This document shows positions 18,834 to 27,230 of a stretch of 64,000 nucleotides of DNA, in pieces (positions within the stretch are counted from its first letter, which is position 1; each line of letters opens with the position of its first letter). The position numbers and the translations under genes are program-made. Under the pieces are notes generated by a model that saw nothing but the letters and a program-made list of their open reading frames with translations, was not told the DNA's origin and did not search any database. The stretch is taken from positions 60,147 to 124,146 of the forward strand of contig NZ_JAALJI010000023.1 of the NCBI RefSeq assembly GCF_011064595.1, read 5' to 3'. Source of the DNA: Paludisphaera soli. Its GTDB lineage: Bacteria > Planctomycetota > Planctomycetia > Isosphaerales > Isosphaeraceae.

Positions 18834-19303
18834 CAGGAGTCGCTCCCGTCGCGAGGGATCGCGAAGCTGAGGTGGTGGGCGCAGTGGATGCCGATCAGCC
18901 GCCGCCACTGATCCTTGGAGAGCGGCCCGAAGAGGCGGTGGGGGGCGGCGGGGCCGGGGGAGGCCTCGAAATCGGCCAGCGCCGCGCGCAGGCGGTCGGC
19001 CGCCTCGCTCGGGTCGCAGTCCTCGGGTGCCCCCAGCGTGCCGGGGAGGGGGATGCCCTCGGGGAGCTTGCCGGTGGCGAAGACCTGGTCGCGCTGGGCG
19101 TCGGAGACGCGGAGCGAGAGGTCCTTCGCCTGGGGGGAGTCGGCCGGAGCCTCCAGCGTCCGTCGCGTGACGGTGGCCAGGTGGTCCAGGATCTGGCCGA
19201 GCGACCAGCCGCCGACGGAGTCGTGGCCTTTCAGGAGCCGATCGAGGTCGGCGGAAATCTCGTCGAAGTGCTGGAAATGCAGCTCGCGTCGTCCCGGCGT
19301 CAT
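18833..19303 (-). CDS. DUF1569 (DinB-like) family protein
   Basis: 156 residues. The pattern WSLGQILDHLATVTRR near residue 32 and IGIHCAHHLSFAIPR at the C-terminus supplies the spaced histidines of a DinB-type four-helix metal-binding bundle. This matches DUF1569. The biochemical function is unknown; some DinB proteins are thiol-dependent transferases. It is translationally coupled to the sulfatase. Confidence 0.8.
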   Translation of the reverse strand: MTPGRRELHFQHFDEISADLDRLLKGHDSVGGWSLGQILDHLATVTRRTLEAPADSPQAKDLSLRVSDAQRDQVFATGKLPEGIPLPGTLGAPEDCDPSEAADRLRAALADFEASPGPAAPHRLFGPLSKDQWRRLIGIHCAHHLSFAIPRDGSDS

Positions 19304-19376
19304 GGGCGTCCTCGGGTCGTGGGGCGGGGGAGGGGTCGAGGCCCCATCCTATCGCATCGCGACCGTCGTCGGAACG

Positions 19377-19404
19377 CCCGGGGCCGGCGCGGGCCGGCCC
19401 CGGG
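19377..19404 (-). terminator. Hairpin after the pseudopilin gene
   Basis: A perfect 12-base-pair GC stem (19377-19388 with 19393-19404) and a four-base loop begin 9 bases past the pseudopilin stop, read on the minus strand. No T-run follows. Confidence 0.5.
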
Positions 19405-19412
19405 CCGCGGGC

Positions 19413-20462
19413 TCAGTAGCTGTCGGAGCTGACGACCTCGCCGCCGGCCCGGGTGCCGAGGGCCCACCAGGTCTGGCGGTTGATCGAGTCCTTGATGAAC
19501 CGGACGGAGCCGTCGCCCATCGCCACGTTCACGCCGCCGGAGTGGTTGCTGGAGGTCCCGTACGAGTAGCCGTAGCTGGGGTCGCAGCCGCCGCTGCAGC
19601 CGAACCGGCAGCCGTTGAACCTCAGCTCGTTCGGCGTCTGCAGGACGTTGAACATGGAATAGCCGGTGGCCGAGTAGGCCCAGCGGTAGCCCCGGCTGCT
19701 CGAGATCCCGCCGCTCGTCGTGTTGCGGAAGGCGAGCGAGCAGGTCTGGAGGTCGGCGATGACGGCGGTGGGGTTCGACGAGGCGTCGCGCAGGTAGCCG
19801 GCCACCTGCGGGCCGCTCGCGCCCAGGCCCATGTTGCCGCGGTAGGCGCTGGTGCTCCCCGCGTTGTCGCCGGCGAGGGCCTCGCCGAAGGCGACGGTGT
19901 TCGACGAGCCGTCGGTGCAGTCGGCCACCGTGTACACCGTGTACTGGCAGTACAGGCCGCTGCTCTGCGAGGGCTGCTGCGACTCGAAGCCACCCTGCTC
20001 GACGGTCGTGCCGTACGAGGCGTAGTAGCTGTTGATATTCGCCTTGCCCGCGAAGCCGTCCGACGGGCAGAGGAACGCGCCGACGATCGCGTCCGCGACG
20101 GTCGTGTTCAGCGCCCAGCCCGCGCCGCCGTTGGTCGGCGACCAGTTGAAGTTGGCCGCGTTGAACAGCGGGCCCTGCTCCATGTAGCTCAGCAGCATGG
20201 CCTGCGCGCTCCAGCCCGTCCAGGGGTGGAAGTCGCCCGGGCCCCCGAACGCGTTCTTCGCGCCCGCCAGGGGGAAGCTCCCCACCGAGCTGTGATAGTT
20301 ATGGGCCGCGAGGCCGATCTGCTTCAAATTATTGATGCATTGCGAACGCCGCGCAGCCTCGCGCGCCGATTGGACGGCGGGCAGCAGCAGGGCGATCAGG
20401 ACGGCGATGATCGCGATCACCACCAACAGCTCGATCAGCGTAAAAGCTCGACGAGATCGCAC
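19413..20462 (-). CDS. DUF1559 pseudopilin-like protein (type II secretion/G-type prepilin)
   Basis: 349 residues. The N-terminus [18 protein letters not shown] carries a prepilin-peptidase class III cleavage site and hydrophobic helix, then [17 protein letters not shown] and [14 protein letters not shown], the DUF1559 hallmark. The C-terminus ends with [18 protein letters not shown], the conserved H...DG box. Planctomycetes encode dozens of these proteins. Their role is unproven but surface or fimbrial assembly is likely. It appears to be a single-gene unit. Confidence 0.93.
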   Translation of the reverse strand: MRSRRAFTLIELLVVIAIIAVLIALLLPAVQSAREAARRSQCINNLKQIGLAAHNYHSSVGSFPLAGAKNAFGGPGDFHPWTGWSAQAMLLSYMEQGPLFNAANFNWSPTNGGAGWALNTTVADAIVGAFLCPSDGFAGKANINSYYASYGTTVEQGGFESQQPSQSSGLYCQYTVYTVADCTDGSSNTVAFGEALAGDNAGSTSAYRGNMGLGASGPQVAGYLRDASSNPTAVIADLQTCSLAFRNTTSGGISSSRGYRWAYSATGYSMFNVLQTPNELRFNGCRFGCSGGCDPSYGYSYGTSSNHSGGVNVAMGDGSVRFIKDSINRQTWWALGTRAGGEVVSSDSY

Positions 20463-20658
20463 TTCGTAGTCCTCGCACTGACAGGGAGATGGGAAGGGAC
20501 GAGGCAGCCGGCGGGATCACCCTTCGGGCGTCCCCGCGATCGAACGCGCGGCGTAAGGAACAAGAGCGATGAGGACGCCGCGCGTTGACCGTGATTCCGG
20601 GGGTTGTCGCGATTTTCCGAGCGTTCGCGGCCCTGGCCGACCGGCCGAGGGCGCCGGA

Positions 20659-20883
20659 TCAGGGGGCGACCGAGCCCGCCGCCTTCTTGCCGGCCGAGCC
20701 GTAGGCCCCGCCCTTCATGGCGTCCTTGAGTTCCGCGTTCTTCGTCCCGATCTCCTCGGGGCTCGAATACACCCTCGTCCCCGACGGCGGGGGGCCGGAG
20801 TCGCACCCTACGAAGAGCCCGGCGACGGCCAGGCCGAGAACCCAGCACGATCCCACGCGGATGAACGATCGCGGCGCAGTCAT
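20659..20883 (-). CDS. Small putative lipoprotein
   Basis: 74 residues starting MTAPRSFIRVGSCWVLG. A hydrophobic signal ends in LFVGC, a lipobox, with Cys near residue 27. The mature part is short and contains GTRVYSSPEEIGTKNAELKD and a Gly/Ala/Lys-rich tail. GAGGGA precedes the ATG by about six bases, supporting the start. It lies downstream of the Tae4-like gene on the same strand, 270 bases away with no gene between. A periplasmic immunity role is possible but unsupported by homology; small lipoproteins of this type are common in planctomycetes. Confidence 0.65.
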   Translation of the reverse strand: MTAPRSFIRVGSCWVLGLAVAGLFVGCDSGPPPSGTRVYSSPEEIGTKNAELKDAMKGGAYGSAGKKAAGSVAP

Positions 20884-21153
20884 GGAGCGTCCCTCGGAAG
20901 TAAGGGGAGGAGAAATGGGGCGCGCGGACGGACCCGCGTCGGCAAAGGGCCGTCGTACGCCGATCAAGGGGAGTATCGGCAGGCGAGGGCGCGGAGGCTC
21001 GATTCTTTTCCCGCGCGTCAACGTGAACCTTCGGCACAAGCGTGACGCCGCAGGCCGAAGGAAAGCGTCTAACGGCCCATCATGTCGGCCGGATCGTGAA
21101 GCCGACGCCTTTCGGGGCGGATCAGAGGACGCGAGGTCGAACCCCGATGCGCC

Positions 21154-21597
21154 TCAGGCGATCGTCCAGAAGACGACCTCCTCGGAGCGGTCCATGTAGC
21201 CGGGATCGCCGTGGGCCATCTGGGCGCCGTCCCAGACGTCGATGTGGTCGCCCTGGTTGCCCCGGCCCCAGAAGTTCCGGCAGGCGACGATCCCGGTGAC
21301 GCCCGCGACCGCGGCGCGGGCGTCGGCGCCGGGCTTGAAGCTGCGGGCCGTGCCGACGTCGGCGGTCCTCGTCTTCAGCCACTTGATCAGTTCCTCCACC
21401 CGCAGGACGTGCCGGTGGCCGTGCCAGCACCGCGCCCCCCGGAAGCTCGACAGGTCCATGCCCGCGTCGGCCAGGGCCACGCCCATCCGGATGGCGCACT
21501 GGTTCTCGAAGGCCGAGTTCCCCTTCTTGTCCCGGCAGGGGGCGTCGTCGCCGTAATTGCTGGGATGCACGCTCCAGAGAGTCCGAAACATCAACAT
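21154..21597 (-). CDS. Tae4-family peptidoglycan amidase (type VI secretion effector-like)
   Basis: 147 residues. Tae4 enzymes are NlpC/P60-type cysteine amidases that cut the gamma-D-Glu-mDAP bond. Visible are NQCAIRMGVALADAG with catalytic Cys34, ARCWHGHRHVLRVEELIKWL in the middle, and DHIDVWDG with His118 and acidic Asp120/123, the order seen in Tae4. There is no signal peptide, as expected for an injected effector. GGGAGGGAG lies upstream of the chosen ATG. No type VI apparatus gene is in the window, and no Tai4-type immunity gene is recognisable. Confidence 0.78.
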   Translation of the reverse strand: MLMFRTLWSVHPSNYGDDAPCRDKKGNSAFENQCAIRMGVALADAGMDLSSFRGARCWHGHRHVLRVEELIKWLKTRTADVGTARSFKPGADARAAVAGVTGIVACRNFWGRGNQGDHIDVWDGAQMAHGDPGYMDRSEEVVFWTIA

Positions 21598-21975
21598 CCG
21601 AGTTCTCCCTCCCGTCGTCCCACGTCCCTCGGGGCGGGCCTCGAAGGGCCGGCCGCCGCGTCCGATCTCGGTTACTCCGGGGGGAGGCCGGCGTGACGAA
21701 CGGGGGGGCGGCCGCGCGAGACGATGGCCGATTTCCCAGGGCTTCATTGTTCGCAATTCTACTTCCATCAGGTTGAGACATTCGTCGACGAGCGGATCTC
21801 GAGCGAAGGAAGCACTATCCGTGCGATCGACTTGCGGATCAAGGCGCCGACGGACTTGCCGGATCTGCCGCCGGCGACGCCTACCGTCGGGGAGTAGTCG
21901 CAGGTCGAGGATCTCGGGGAGCGGCGCCGAGTTCCTCCCAGGGGCGTCGGAGTCCGTCATGAGTCGTGATGAGCT
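21598..21975. other. 378-base gap without a convincing gene
   Basis: The Tae4 frame stays open upstream into this gap, but the residues there are low-complexity and Arg/Pro-rich, and a good ribosome binding site sits at 21597. I see no RNA gene. It probably holds the leader and promoter of the amidase gene. Confidence 0.4.
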
Positions 21976-22764
21976 TCACAGACCAGTGACCTCGATCGTG
22001 AAGATCATGCTCTTGTCATCGTATGTCCTGCCTTGCACGTTGTTGAAGATCTTGCACGTCGAGTTGCTGCAGGCGTGCGAGAAGTCGATGTAGACTCGCA
22101 CTTGCTTCGATGCGTCCTTGCTGCGAACTCGGGCGATGTCGAGTTCGACCCCGACGCGCGGCTGCCATTCCTTCGTCACCGCCGTCACCTGCCGGAGGTT
22201 GGGCACGACGGGGTGGACGCGTCGCAGGAGGTCGACGAAGTGCGGCGAGATGCCGATCTTCAGCATCGCCGGAAGGATCTTGTCCTGCCAGATCAGCTCG
22301 TCCGCGATGTGCTGCGGCGCGTTGGCGTTGTAGTTGCCCAGGCGGATGCCGATATTATCCAGGTGGACGTTGCAGTAATCGTCCGCGACCGCGCAATGCA
22401 GACTCGGCTCGGAGTTCTCCCGGAAGCCCTGCCCGTGCGTCGCCAGCGCCGCGACGCTGCCCACCGACGGCAGGATGCCCAGGATCCGCTCGCGGGAGTC
22501 CGGTTGAAACCCCCCGTGCTGCAGCGCGTCGGCGAATTTCGCGGCGTCGACCGCCACGAAGTCGAAGCCGGCGTTGATCGTCTCCTTCACCTTGACGATC
22601 GACTTGACGTGCTTGCGCAAGTCGATGCTGTGCAGGTTGTAGAAGCGGGCCGAGATCGTCCGCCACATCCGGCTGTGGAGCATCCACGCCGCCTGCTCGG
22701 CCACGTCCTCCGCGTGAAACGTCCGCATCTGCTCGGTGATTTCGGTGGGATCGATGTCTGCCAT
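21976..22764 (-). CDS. Hypothetical protein upstream of the Tae4-like gene
   Basis: 262 residues from MADIDPTEITEQM; GGAG lies about seven bases before the ATG. It is soluble with no signal or membrane helix. Notable segments are HCAVADDYCNVHLDNIG (two Cys and His), APQHIADELIWQDKILP and, near the end, HACSNSTCKIFNN, a CxxxxC pair. I do not recognise a family. It lies on the same strand as the Tae4-like gene, 378 bases upstream, so it could be its partner (carrier or immunity), but the spacing argues against tight coupling. Confidence 0.6.
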   Translation of the reverse strand: MADIDPTEITEQMRTFHAEDVAEQAAWMLHSRMWRTISARFYNLHSIDLRKHVKSIVKVKETINAGFDFVAVDAAKFADALQHGGFQPDSRERILGILPSVGSVAALATHGQGFRENSEPSLHCAVADDYCNVHLDNIGIRLGNYNANAPQHIADELIWQDKILPAMLKIGISPHFVDLLRRVHPVVPNLRQVTAVTKEWQPRVGVELDIARVRSKDASKQVRVYIDFSHACSNSTCKIFNNVQGRTYDDKSMIFTIEVTGL

Positions 22765-22977
22765 GCCATGCTCCAGTGCGTCGGAAGGAAACCTCACCTG
22801 ACATGACGGACCGACATGAAATGATGTGACGGCCGCTTCGAGGCCGACAGGTTACTACGTGGGGAAGCCTCGTGACAAGCGGAAGGCCCCCCCGCGCGAC
22901 TCCTTCGTCTTTCCGCCTCATGACGGCTATACTGGGCCATGGCGTCCCCAGGCTTCGCGGGAGGTCCCGAGGCTCTC

Positions 22978-23811
22978 ATGAAACCGACCCCCCGCTACAC
23001 CTCGATACGCCTGGGAGGCCGGGCGCTGGCCAGGCTGGCGCCGGTGGTGCAGTTCGGCGTGGCTTCGCTGGGGCTGGCGTACTTCCTCGCCCAGGCGCAG
23101 GGCCTGCTGTCGGACGCCCAGTTCACCTGGACCGAACGTCGGATCGCCGCGTTGATCGCCCTCGCCACGGTCGTCGGCTTCGGCCTGGCGGGGTGGGTCC
23201 TGGGGACGCTCCTCAAGGTCTTCGCCGGCCTCCTGGACCTGCTGGCCGACCTGGCCGAGGCCTCCTGGCGGACGGTCGACCTGATGGAGATGCACGTCAT
23301 CCCCGCGCTCGGCCGGCTCGCCGCGGGCCGGGAGCCCGAGCCGGGTCGCCCGCCGGCTCCCGCCGACGCGCCGCCGCCCCGCCGCCTGAAGACGGGCCGC
23401 GACGAGGCCCTCCGGGCCGAGCTGGACGCGGCGAGGGCCGAGGAAGACGTCGACCGCGCGCTGGAGCTCCGCGACGAGCTGACGAGGCACCTCCGCGGCG
23501 AGGCCCTCCGTTCGCTCGACCGCGACCTGGCCGGCTGGGTCAAGTCGCTGGTGGAGCGTCGTGTGCGGGAGCAGGACGTCGACTGGGAGCTGGCTCGCTG
23601 GGTCGCTCGCGCCTTGGACAGCCTCGGCGACGAGCCCGAAGCCGCCCCGCTCCGCGCCGCGCTCCCCGAACTCCGCCGCCGCGCGGGCCTCTGCCGCCTC
23701 TGCGGCCGGGCCGTCGCCGGCGGCCGCGACGTCTGCGGCCGGTGCGCCACGGCCGGCGAGGCCCCCCCGAATCCGCCCCGAACTTCCTCCCGCGAAGGCG
23801 ACCGACCATGA
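22978..23811 (+). CDS. Membrane protein with coiled coil and C-terminal zinc ribbon
   Basis: 277 residues from MKPTPRYTSIRLGG; CGAGG sits five bases before this ATG, which is why the upstream ATG at 22939 is not used. Two hydrophobic segments (about 15-40 and 55-95) precede a long charged helical region (130-225). The C-terminus CRLCGRAVAGGRDVCGRC is a four-cysteine zinc ribbon. The stop overlaps the next gene's start (ATGA). Function unknown. Confidence 0.7.
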   Translation: MKPTPRYTSIRLGGRALARLAPVVQFGVASLGLAYFLAQAQGLLSDAQFTWTERRIAALIALATVVGFGLAGWVLGTLLKVFAGLLDLLADLAEASWRTVDLMEMHVIPALGRLAAGREPEPGRPPAPADAPPPRRLKTGRDEALRAELDAARAEEDVDRALELRDELTRHLRGEALRSLDRDLAGWVKSLVERRVREQDVDWELARWVARALDSLGDEPEAAPLRAALPELRRRAGLCRLCGRAVAGGRDVCGRCATAGEAPPNPPRTSSREGDRP

Positions 23812-24962
23812 GCGTCCGCGTCCGTTGCACGAAGTGCCAGACGGCGTTCCTCGCCCCCGACGGGCCGCCGGGCGAGCCCATCGCCTGCCCCAAATGCGGG
23901 GCCCGCCACAAGCCCCCGGCCGCGAAGCCCGAGCCCCGGCCCGCCCCGGCGGCCGTCCGCGAGGACGACGACGCCGACGAGGCGACCTCGGTCTTCCGGC
24001 CCTCGCCCGAGGCGAGGGAGCGGAAGTCGTCCCGCCGCAAGCTCCTCCTCCTCGGCCTCCTGCTCCTCCTGCTGGCGGGCGTCGCGGCGGCCCTGGTCGC
24101 CTGGCCGAGGTTCCGCAAGCGGACGAACGACCCGGTCGAGCGCGTCGCCGAGTCGTACCTCCAGGCGCTCGTGGATCACGACGAGGAGGTCCAGAAGCGG
24201 CTCGCGGTCGTCGAGGAGCCGCCGGCGATCCGCGGCTTCCTCGACCCCTCTCGTGACAGGGCCGGGGACCGCTCCCTGCGCGGCTCGTTCGCGCCGATCG
24301 CGGCGCTCCACCGGCGGATCGAGGGGGAGTACAGCTACGACCCGGCGATCGGTCGGTTCACGCCCCGCAACCCCCTGGGCCCGGCCGCGGAGACCCTCGA
24401 CGCGCTCCACGAGGCGAAGTCCGACGCCGAGAAGTCGGGCCTCTACGACAAGATGGCCAGCGGCGACCCCGAGGATATCTTCGACGCCGCCGAGGGCCTG
24501 GGCCAGGTCTTCCAGCAACTCGCCGAGGGGGCCCTGGCTCCGAAGAAAATCCTGCCGACCTACAAGATGCTGATCGAGGACGCCAGGCCCCCGCTGCCCG
24601 ATGCGCCCCGCAACCTGGCCCTGGACGTGGCCGAATCCCCCAAAACCTGGGACGCCTTGCTGAAGCGCCCGTTCTTCACGCTCAAGGCCGACGGCCCGTT
24701 CATCTACGAGCGGGCCGAGGTCGACGCCGAGGTCGTCGACGAGTTGGGCTCCCCCGGCGACCCGCCGACCCCGATGCGGCTCTCGCTCGCCCGGTTCCGC
24801 CTGGAAGGCATCGACACCTCCTGGCGCGTCGTCGAGGCCCGCCGCGTCCTCCCCCGCCTCGCCGAGCCCGCGCCGATCCCCGGCGAGCCCCCCCCGCAGC
24901 CCGATCCCACGCCCCCAGACGGCCCCCGTTCCCTGGGCGACGCCCCCGCTCCCACGCCCTGA
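23808..24962 (+). CDS. MJ0042-type zinc-ribbon membrane protein
   Basis: 384 residues. The N-terminus VRCTKCQTAFLAPDG...IACPKCG is a zinc ribbon of the MJ0042 type. A disordered Pro/Ala segment, a single membrane helix (about residues 80-104, Leu-rich) and a large outside domain with many charged residues follow. The tail is Pro-rich. Such single-pass zinc-ribbon proteins are frequent in planctomycetes and of unknown role. It is coupled to the preceding gene by a four-base overlap. Confidence 0.75.
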   Translation: MSVRVRCTKCQTAFLAPDGPPGEPIACPKCGARHKPPAAKPEPRPAPAAVREDDDADEATSVFRPSPEARERKSSRRKLLLLGLLLLLLAGVAAALVAWPRFRKRTNDPVERVAESYLQALVDHDEEVQKRLAVVEEPPAIRGFLDPSRDRAGDRSLRGSFAPIAALHRRIEGEYSYDPAIGRFTPRNPLGPAAETLDALHEAKSDAEKSGLYDKMASGDPEDIFDAAEGLGQVFQQLAEGALAPKKILPTYKMLIEDARPPLPDAPRNLALDVAESPKTWDALLKRPFFTLKADGPFIYERAEVDAEVVDELGSPGDPPTPMRLSLARFRLEGIDTSWRVVEARRVLPRLAEPAPIPGEPPPQPDPTPPDGPRSLGDAPAPTP

Positions 24963-25026
24963 CCCCCTCGCCTTTTCGCGAACCGCGCTCGCGCCGGCCG
25001 GGTCTTTGATTAGAATGCCAGCCGAA

Positions 25027-25073
25027 GGGCGATTAACTCAGCGGTTAGAGTGCCTGCCTTACACGTAGGAGGG
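25027..25073 (+). tRNA. 5' fragment of tRNA-Val(UAC), interrupted by prophage (attL)
   Basis: Acceptor 5' strand GGGCGAT (25027-25033), the D arm, and an anticodon arm CCTGC-CTTACAC-GTAGG (25053-25069) with anticodon TAC are intact. Past about 25072 the expected T arm (TTCGANNC) and ATCGCCC acceptor 3' strand are absent. The sequence then diverges and leads into the integrase. This fits phage integration in or just after the anticodon arm, with the tRNA 3' half at the other end of the element. A -10-like TAGAAT lies at 25011-25016. Confidence 0.75.
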
Positions 25074-25186
25074 TCTCCATCCGTCCGGAGCCCTCGCCGT
25101 GTCCGGCGTCGCGGTGGCAAACCTGGGAATCCGAACGGGTTGCGGCTCGGGCTCGCGTCTTGACGAGATGACTCGCTAGGTCGATC

Positions 25187-25223
25187 GGGGCTCCCGATTC
25201 TGTAGTCATACAGAAGGAGCCCC
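25187..25223 (+). promoter_or_regulatory. Two-tier hairpin sequestering the integrase ribosome binding site
   Basis: GGGGCTCC (25187-25194) pairs with GGAGCCCC (25216-25223). Above a short internal loop, TCTGTA (25199-25204) pairs with TACAGA (25209-25214) around a GTCA loop. The 3' arm contains the only good Shine-Dalgarno, AAGGAG (25214-25219), 9 bases from the ATG at 25228. Folding would block integrase translation, so this may be an mRNA-level switch; it could also be an operator. Confidence 0.6.
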
Positions 25224-25227
25224 CAGG

Positions 25228-26412
25228 ATGCCGCGTTCGCGCGTCCCCTCGTACTGCCTGCACAAGCCGACCGGCCAGGCCTACGTCACCCTCCCCGTCC
25301 CCGGCGCGAAGGGCCGGGTCGTCTACCTCGGGCGCCACGGCTCGGACGACTCGCGGGCCCGCTACCGCGCGACGATCGCTGCCTGGTTGGCGGACCCTTC
25401 GGGCCCTCCCGAGCCCCGTCCCTCCGGCCCGACCGTCGCCGAGGTCGGCCGGGCCTATCTCGCCCACGCCGAGGCGTATTACCGCAAGGGCGGCGAGCCG
25501 ACCTCGCAGGTCGGGCTCGTGCTCTCGGTCTCGAGGATCCTCGCAGCCGAGTGCGGCGAGAAGACGGCCCGCGAGTTCACGGCGGCCGACTATCGGGCGG
25601 TGCGGGCCCGCTTCGTTGCGTCCGGCCTCTCCCGAGTCGGGTGCAACCGCCGGGCGCGGATCGTCACCCAGATGTTCCGCTGGGCGGTCTCGGAAGGGCT
25701 CGCGCCCGATTCGGCGTGGACCGCGTGCCGGTCCGTCGACGGCCTGAAGCGCGGGAGGACCGAGGCCCGCGAGACCGAGCCCGTCCGGCCCGTCGCGGTC
25801 GAGGATGTCGACCGGACGCTGCCGTTCCTGCCGCGGCCCATCGCGGCGATGGTCCGGCTGCAGCTCCTGACCGGGATGAGGCCGGGGGAGGCCTGCATCC
25901 TGCGAGCATGCGACATCGAGGATCTGGACCGCCGGACGTGGACCTACCACCCCGAGCGGCATAAGACCGAGCACCACGGCCGCGGCCGATCCATCCCGCT
26001 CGGGCCTCAGGCGCAGGCGATCGTCCGGCCGTTCCTGGCCGAGGCCTCGGGGGGCTACATCTTCTCCCCCCGCCGGTGGATGGCGGAGCGTGCGGCCTCG
26101 CGTAGGGCCGCGAGGACTTCCAAGGTCCAGCCGTCCCAGGTCGACAGGTCGGACCCGGCGAAGCGACGCGTCTACGCCGAGCGTTACAACAAGGACTCCT
26201 ACCGCAACGCCGTGGCCCGCGCGTGCGGCCAGGCCGGCGTCACCGCCTGGCACCCCAACCAGCTCCGGCACGCCTACGCGACCGACGTCCGCCGCCGGTT
26301 CGGGCTGGAGGCCGCGCAGGTGCTGCTCGGCCACGCCTCGGCCGACGTGACCCAGATCTACGCGGAGCGCGACGCCGACCGCGCCGCCGCCATCGCCGCC
26401 GAGATCGGCTGA
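25228..26412 (+). CDS. int: Tyrosine recombinase (phage integrase)
   Basis: 394 residues. An N-terminal SAM-like DNA-binding domain spans about 65-175 and the catalytic domain 190-390. Catalytic residues visible: Arg218 in TGMRPGEA, Lys246 region, HPNQLRHAYAT with Arg347 (Asn344 replaces the second box His, as in some family members), His369 in LGHAS and nucleophile Tyr378 in DVTQIYAE. It joins phage attP to the tRNA-Val attB and lies 155 bases inside the split tRNA. Its start codon follows a hairpin that covers the ribosome binding site. Confidence 0.95.
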   Translation: MPRSRVPSYCLHKPTGQAYVTLPVPGAKGRVVYLGRHGSDDSRARYRATIAAWLADPSGPPEPRPSGPTVAEVGRAYLAHAEAYYRKGGEPTSQVGLVLSVSRILAAECGEKTAREFTAADYRAVRARFVASGLSRVGCNRRARIVTQMFRWAVSEGLAPDSAWTACRSVDGLKRGRTEARETEPVRPVAVEDVDRTLPFLPRPIAAMVRLQLLTGMRPGEACILRACDIEDLDRRTWTYHPERHKTEHHGRGRSIPLGPQAQAIVRPFLAEASGGYIFSPRRWMAERAASRRAARTSKVQPSQVDRSDPAKRRVYAERYNKDSYRNAVARACGQAGVTAWHPNQLRHAYATDVRRRFGLEAAQVLLGHASADVTQIYAERDADRAAAIAAEIG

Positions 26413-26452
26413 CTACTGACCAGGAACGCGATCCATTCGAAAAGGAGCGACC

Positions 26453-26644
26453 ATGTCGCCAGACGAGGAAGCGCGCCGGGCGAGACCGCCGGGCGCGGAG
26501 CTGCGGTTCCAACTGTACAAGGCCGCCTACGAGGCCGCCGCGGCCGAAGGTGCCGCGGAGACGCCCTCGCGGATTGAAAGCCGGATCGCGGCGTCGACGC
26601 GCGAACGCGACGGGGGGAAGTCTCCGCCGAAGGCCACGCGTTGA
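26453..26644 (+). CDS. Small hypothetical protein downstream of integrase
   Basis: 63 residues starting MSPDEEARRARPPGAEL, Ala/Arg/Glu-rich and helical, no membrane segment. AAAGGAG lies six bases upstream, a strong signal in this genome, and a hairpin terminator follows the stop, so it is likely real. The position after the integrase would suit an excisionase-like or regulatory role, but no helix-turn-helix is evident. Confidence 0.6.
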   Translation: MSPDEEARRARPPGAELRFQLYKAAYEAAAAEGAAETPSRIESRIAASTRERDGGKSPPKATR

Positions 26645-26674
26645 GCGCTTGGCAGACCGACCTTCGAAACGAGA

Positions 26675-26712
26675 ACGGGCCGCCCCGGTATGACCCGAGG
26701 CGGCCCGTTTCG
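26675..26712 (+). terminator. Intrinsic terminator after the integrase unit
   Basis: ACGGGCCGCC (26675-26684) pairs perfectly with GGCGGCCCGT (26699-26708), followed by TTTCGTCGTTT. It closes the integrase/small-gene transcript. The rest of the gap 26713-26931 shows no gene. Confidence 0.75.
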
Positions 26713-26931
26713 TCGTTTCCCGCCCGACCCCGCCGCAAGCAACGTCCCAACGTGCTTTGGGTTGGACCCCTTCGCGGCGCCGACCGGGTCCCGATGGCGG
26801 CGGGCGCTCCGCAACGCCGGCCGTCTGGAGGAAGGTTAACACGCGGGATCGGGGCGCGAAGGGGTGATTTCGCGGCGAACCCGTAAATGCACCGCGCCCG
26901 ATTCATCGATATGTCAGACTACCAACAAGTA

Positions 26932-26955
26932 GCGACGACTTGGAATGTTCGTCGC
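26932..26955. promoter_or_regulatory. Inverted repeat upstream of the HTH gene (candidate operator)
   Basis: GCGACGA (26932-26938) and TCGTCGC (26949-26955) form a 7-base-pair dyad with a 10-base centre, in a locally AT-richer stretch 30 bases before the HTH gene. It could be an autoregulatory operator or a leader hairpin. Confidence 0.4.
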
Positions 26956-26984
26956 ACCAATCCGCCGGGCCTGCGAGGGACCCC

Positions 26985-27230
26985 ATGTTCGCCAAAGGGA
27001 CGGTGTACGGCGAGGGCGTCAGAGGTGAGGGCGGCTTGGATACCTCGCGCGAATCGCTGGAGCGGGTCCGCGACCTGGTGATGCTCCGGCTCCACGTCAA
27101 GCGGATCCCGACGCGAGCCATCGGGATCGTGATGAACGTCAGCCACTCGACCGTCGTCCGCAGGCTCAATTCGATCCCGCCGAGGATCCGGGAGCGGTAT
27201 GAGAAGAGCGAGGTGGGCGGATTACTGTGA
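26985..27230 (+). CDS. Small helix-turn-helix protein
   Basis: 81 residues from MFAKGTVYGEG, with GAGGGA five bases upstream. The C-terminal half LRLHVKRIPTRAIGIVMNV followed by SHSTVVRRLNSIP is a helix-turn-helix of the sigma-region-4 or Trp-repressor-like kind. It is the only candidate transcription regulator in the left part of the prophage and could set early gene expression or lysogeny. It overlaps the next gene by 32 bases. Confidence 0.6.
   Translation: MFAKGTVYGEGVRGEGGLDTSRESLERVRDLVMLRLHVKRIPTRAIGIVMNVSHSTVVRRLNSIPPRIRERYEKSEVGGLL

Noticed and set aside
25070..25110. A possible alternative T arm and acceptor strand completing the tRNA-Val
   Set aside because: A CTCC/GGAG stem and a CTCGCC segment are present, but the loop lacks TTCGANNC and two acceptor pairs fail, so a functional tRNA is unlikely.
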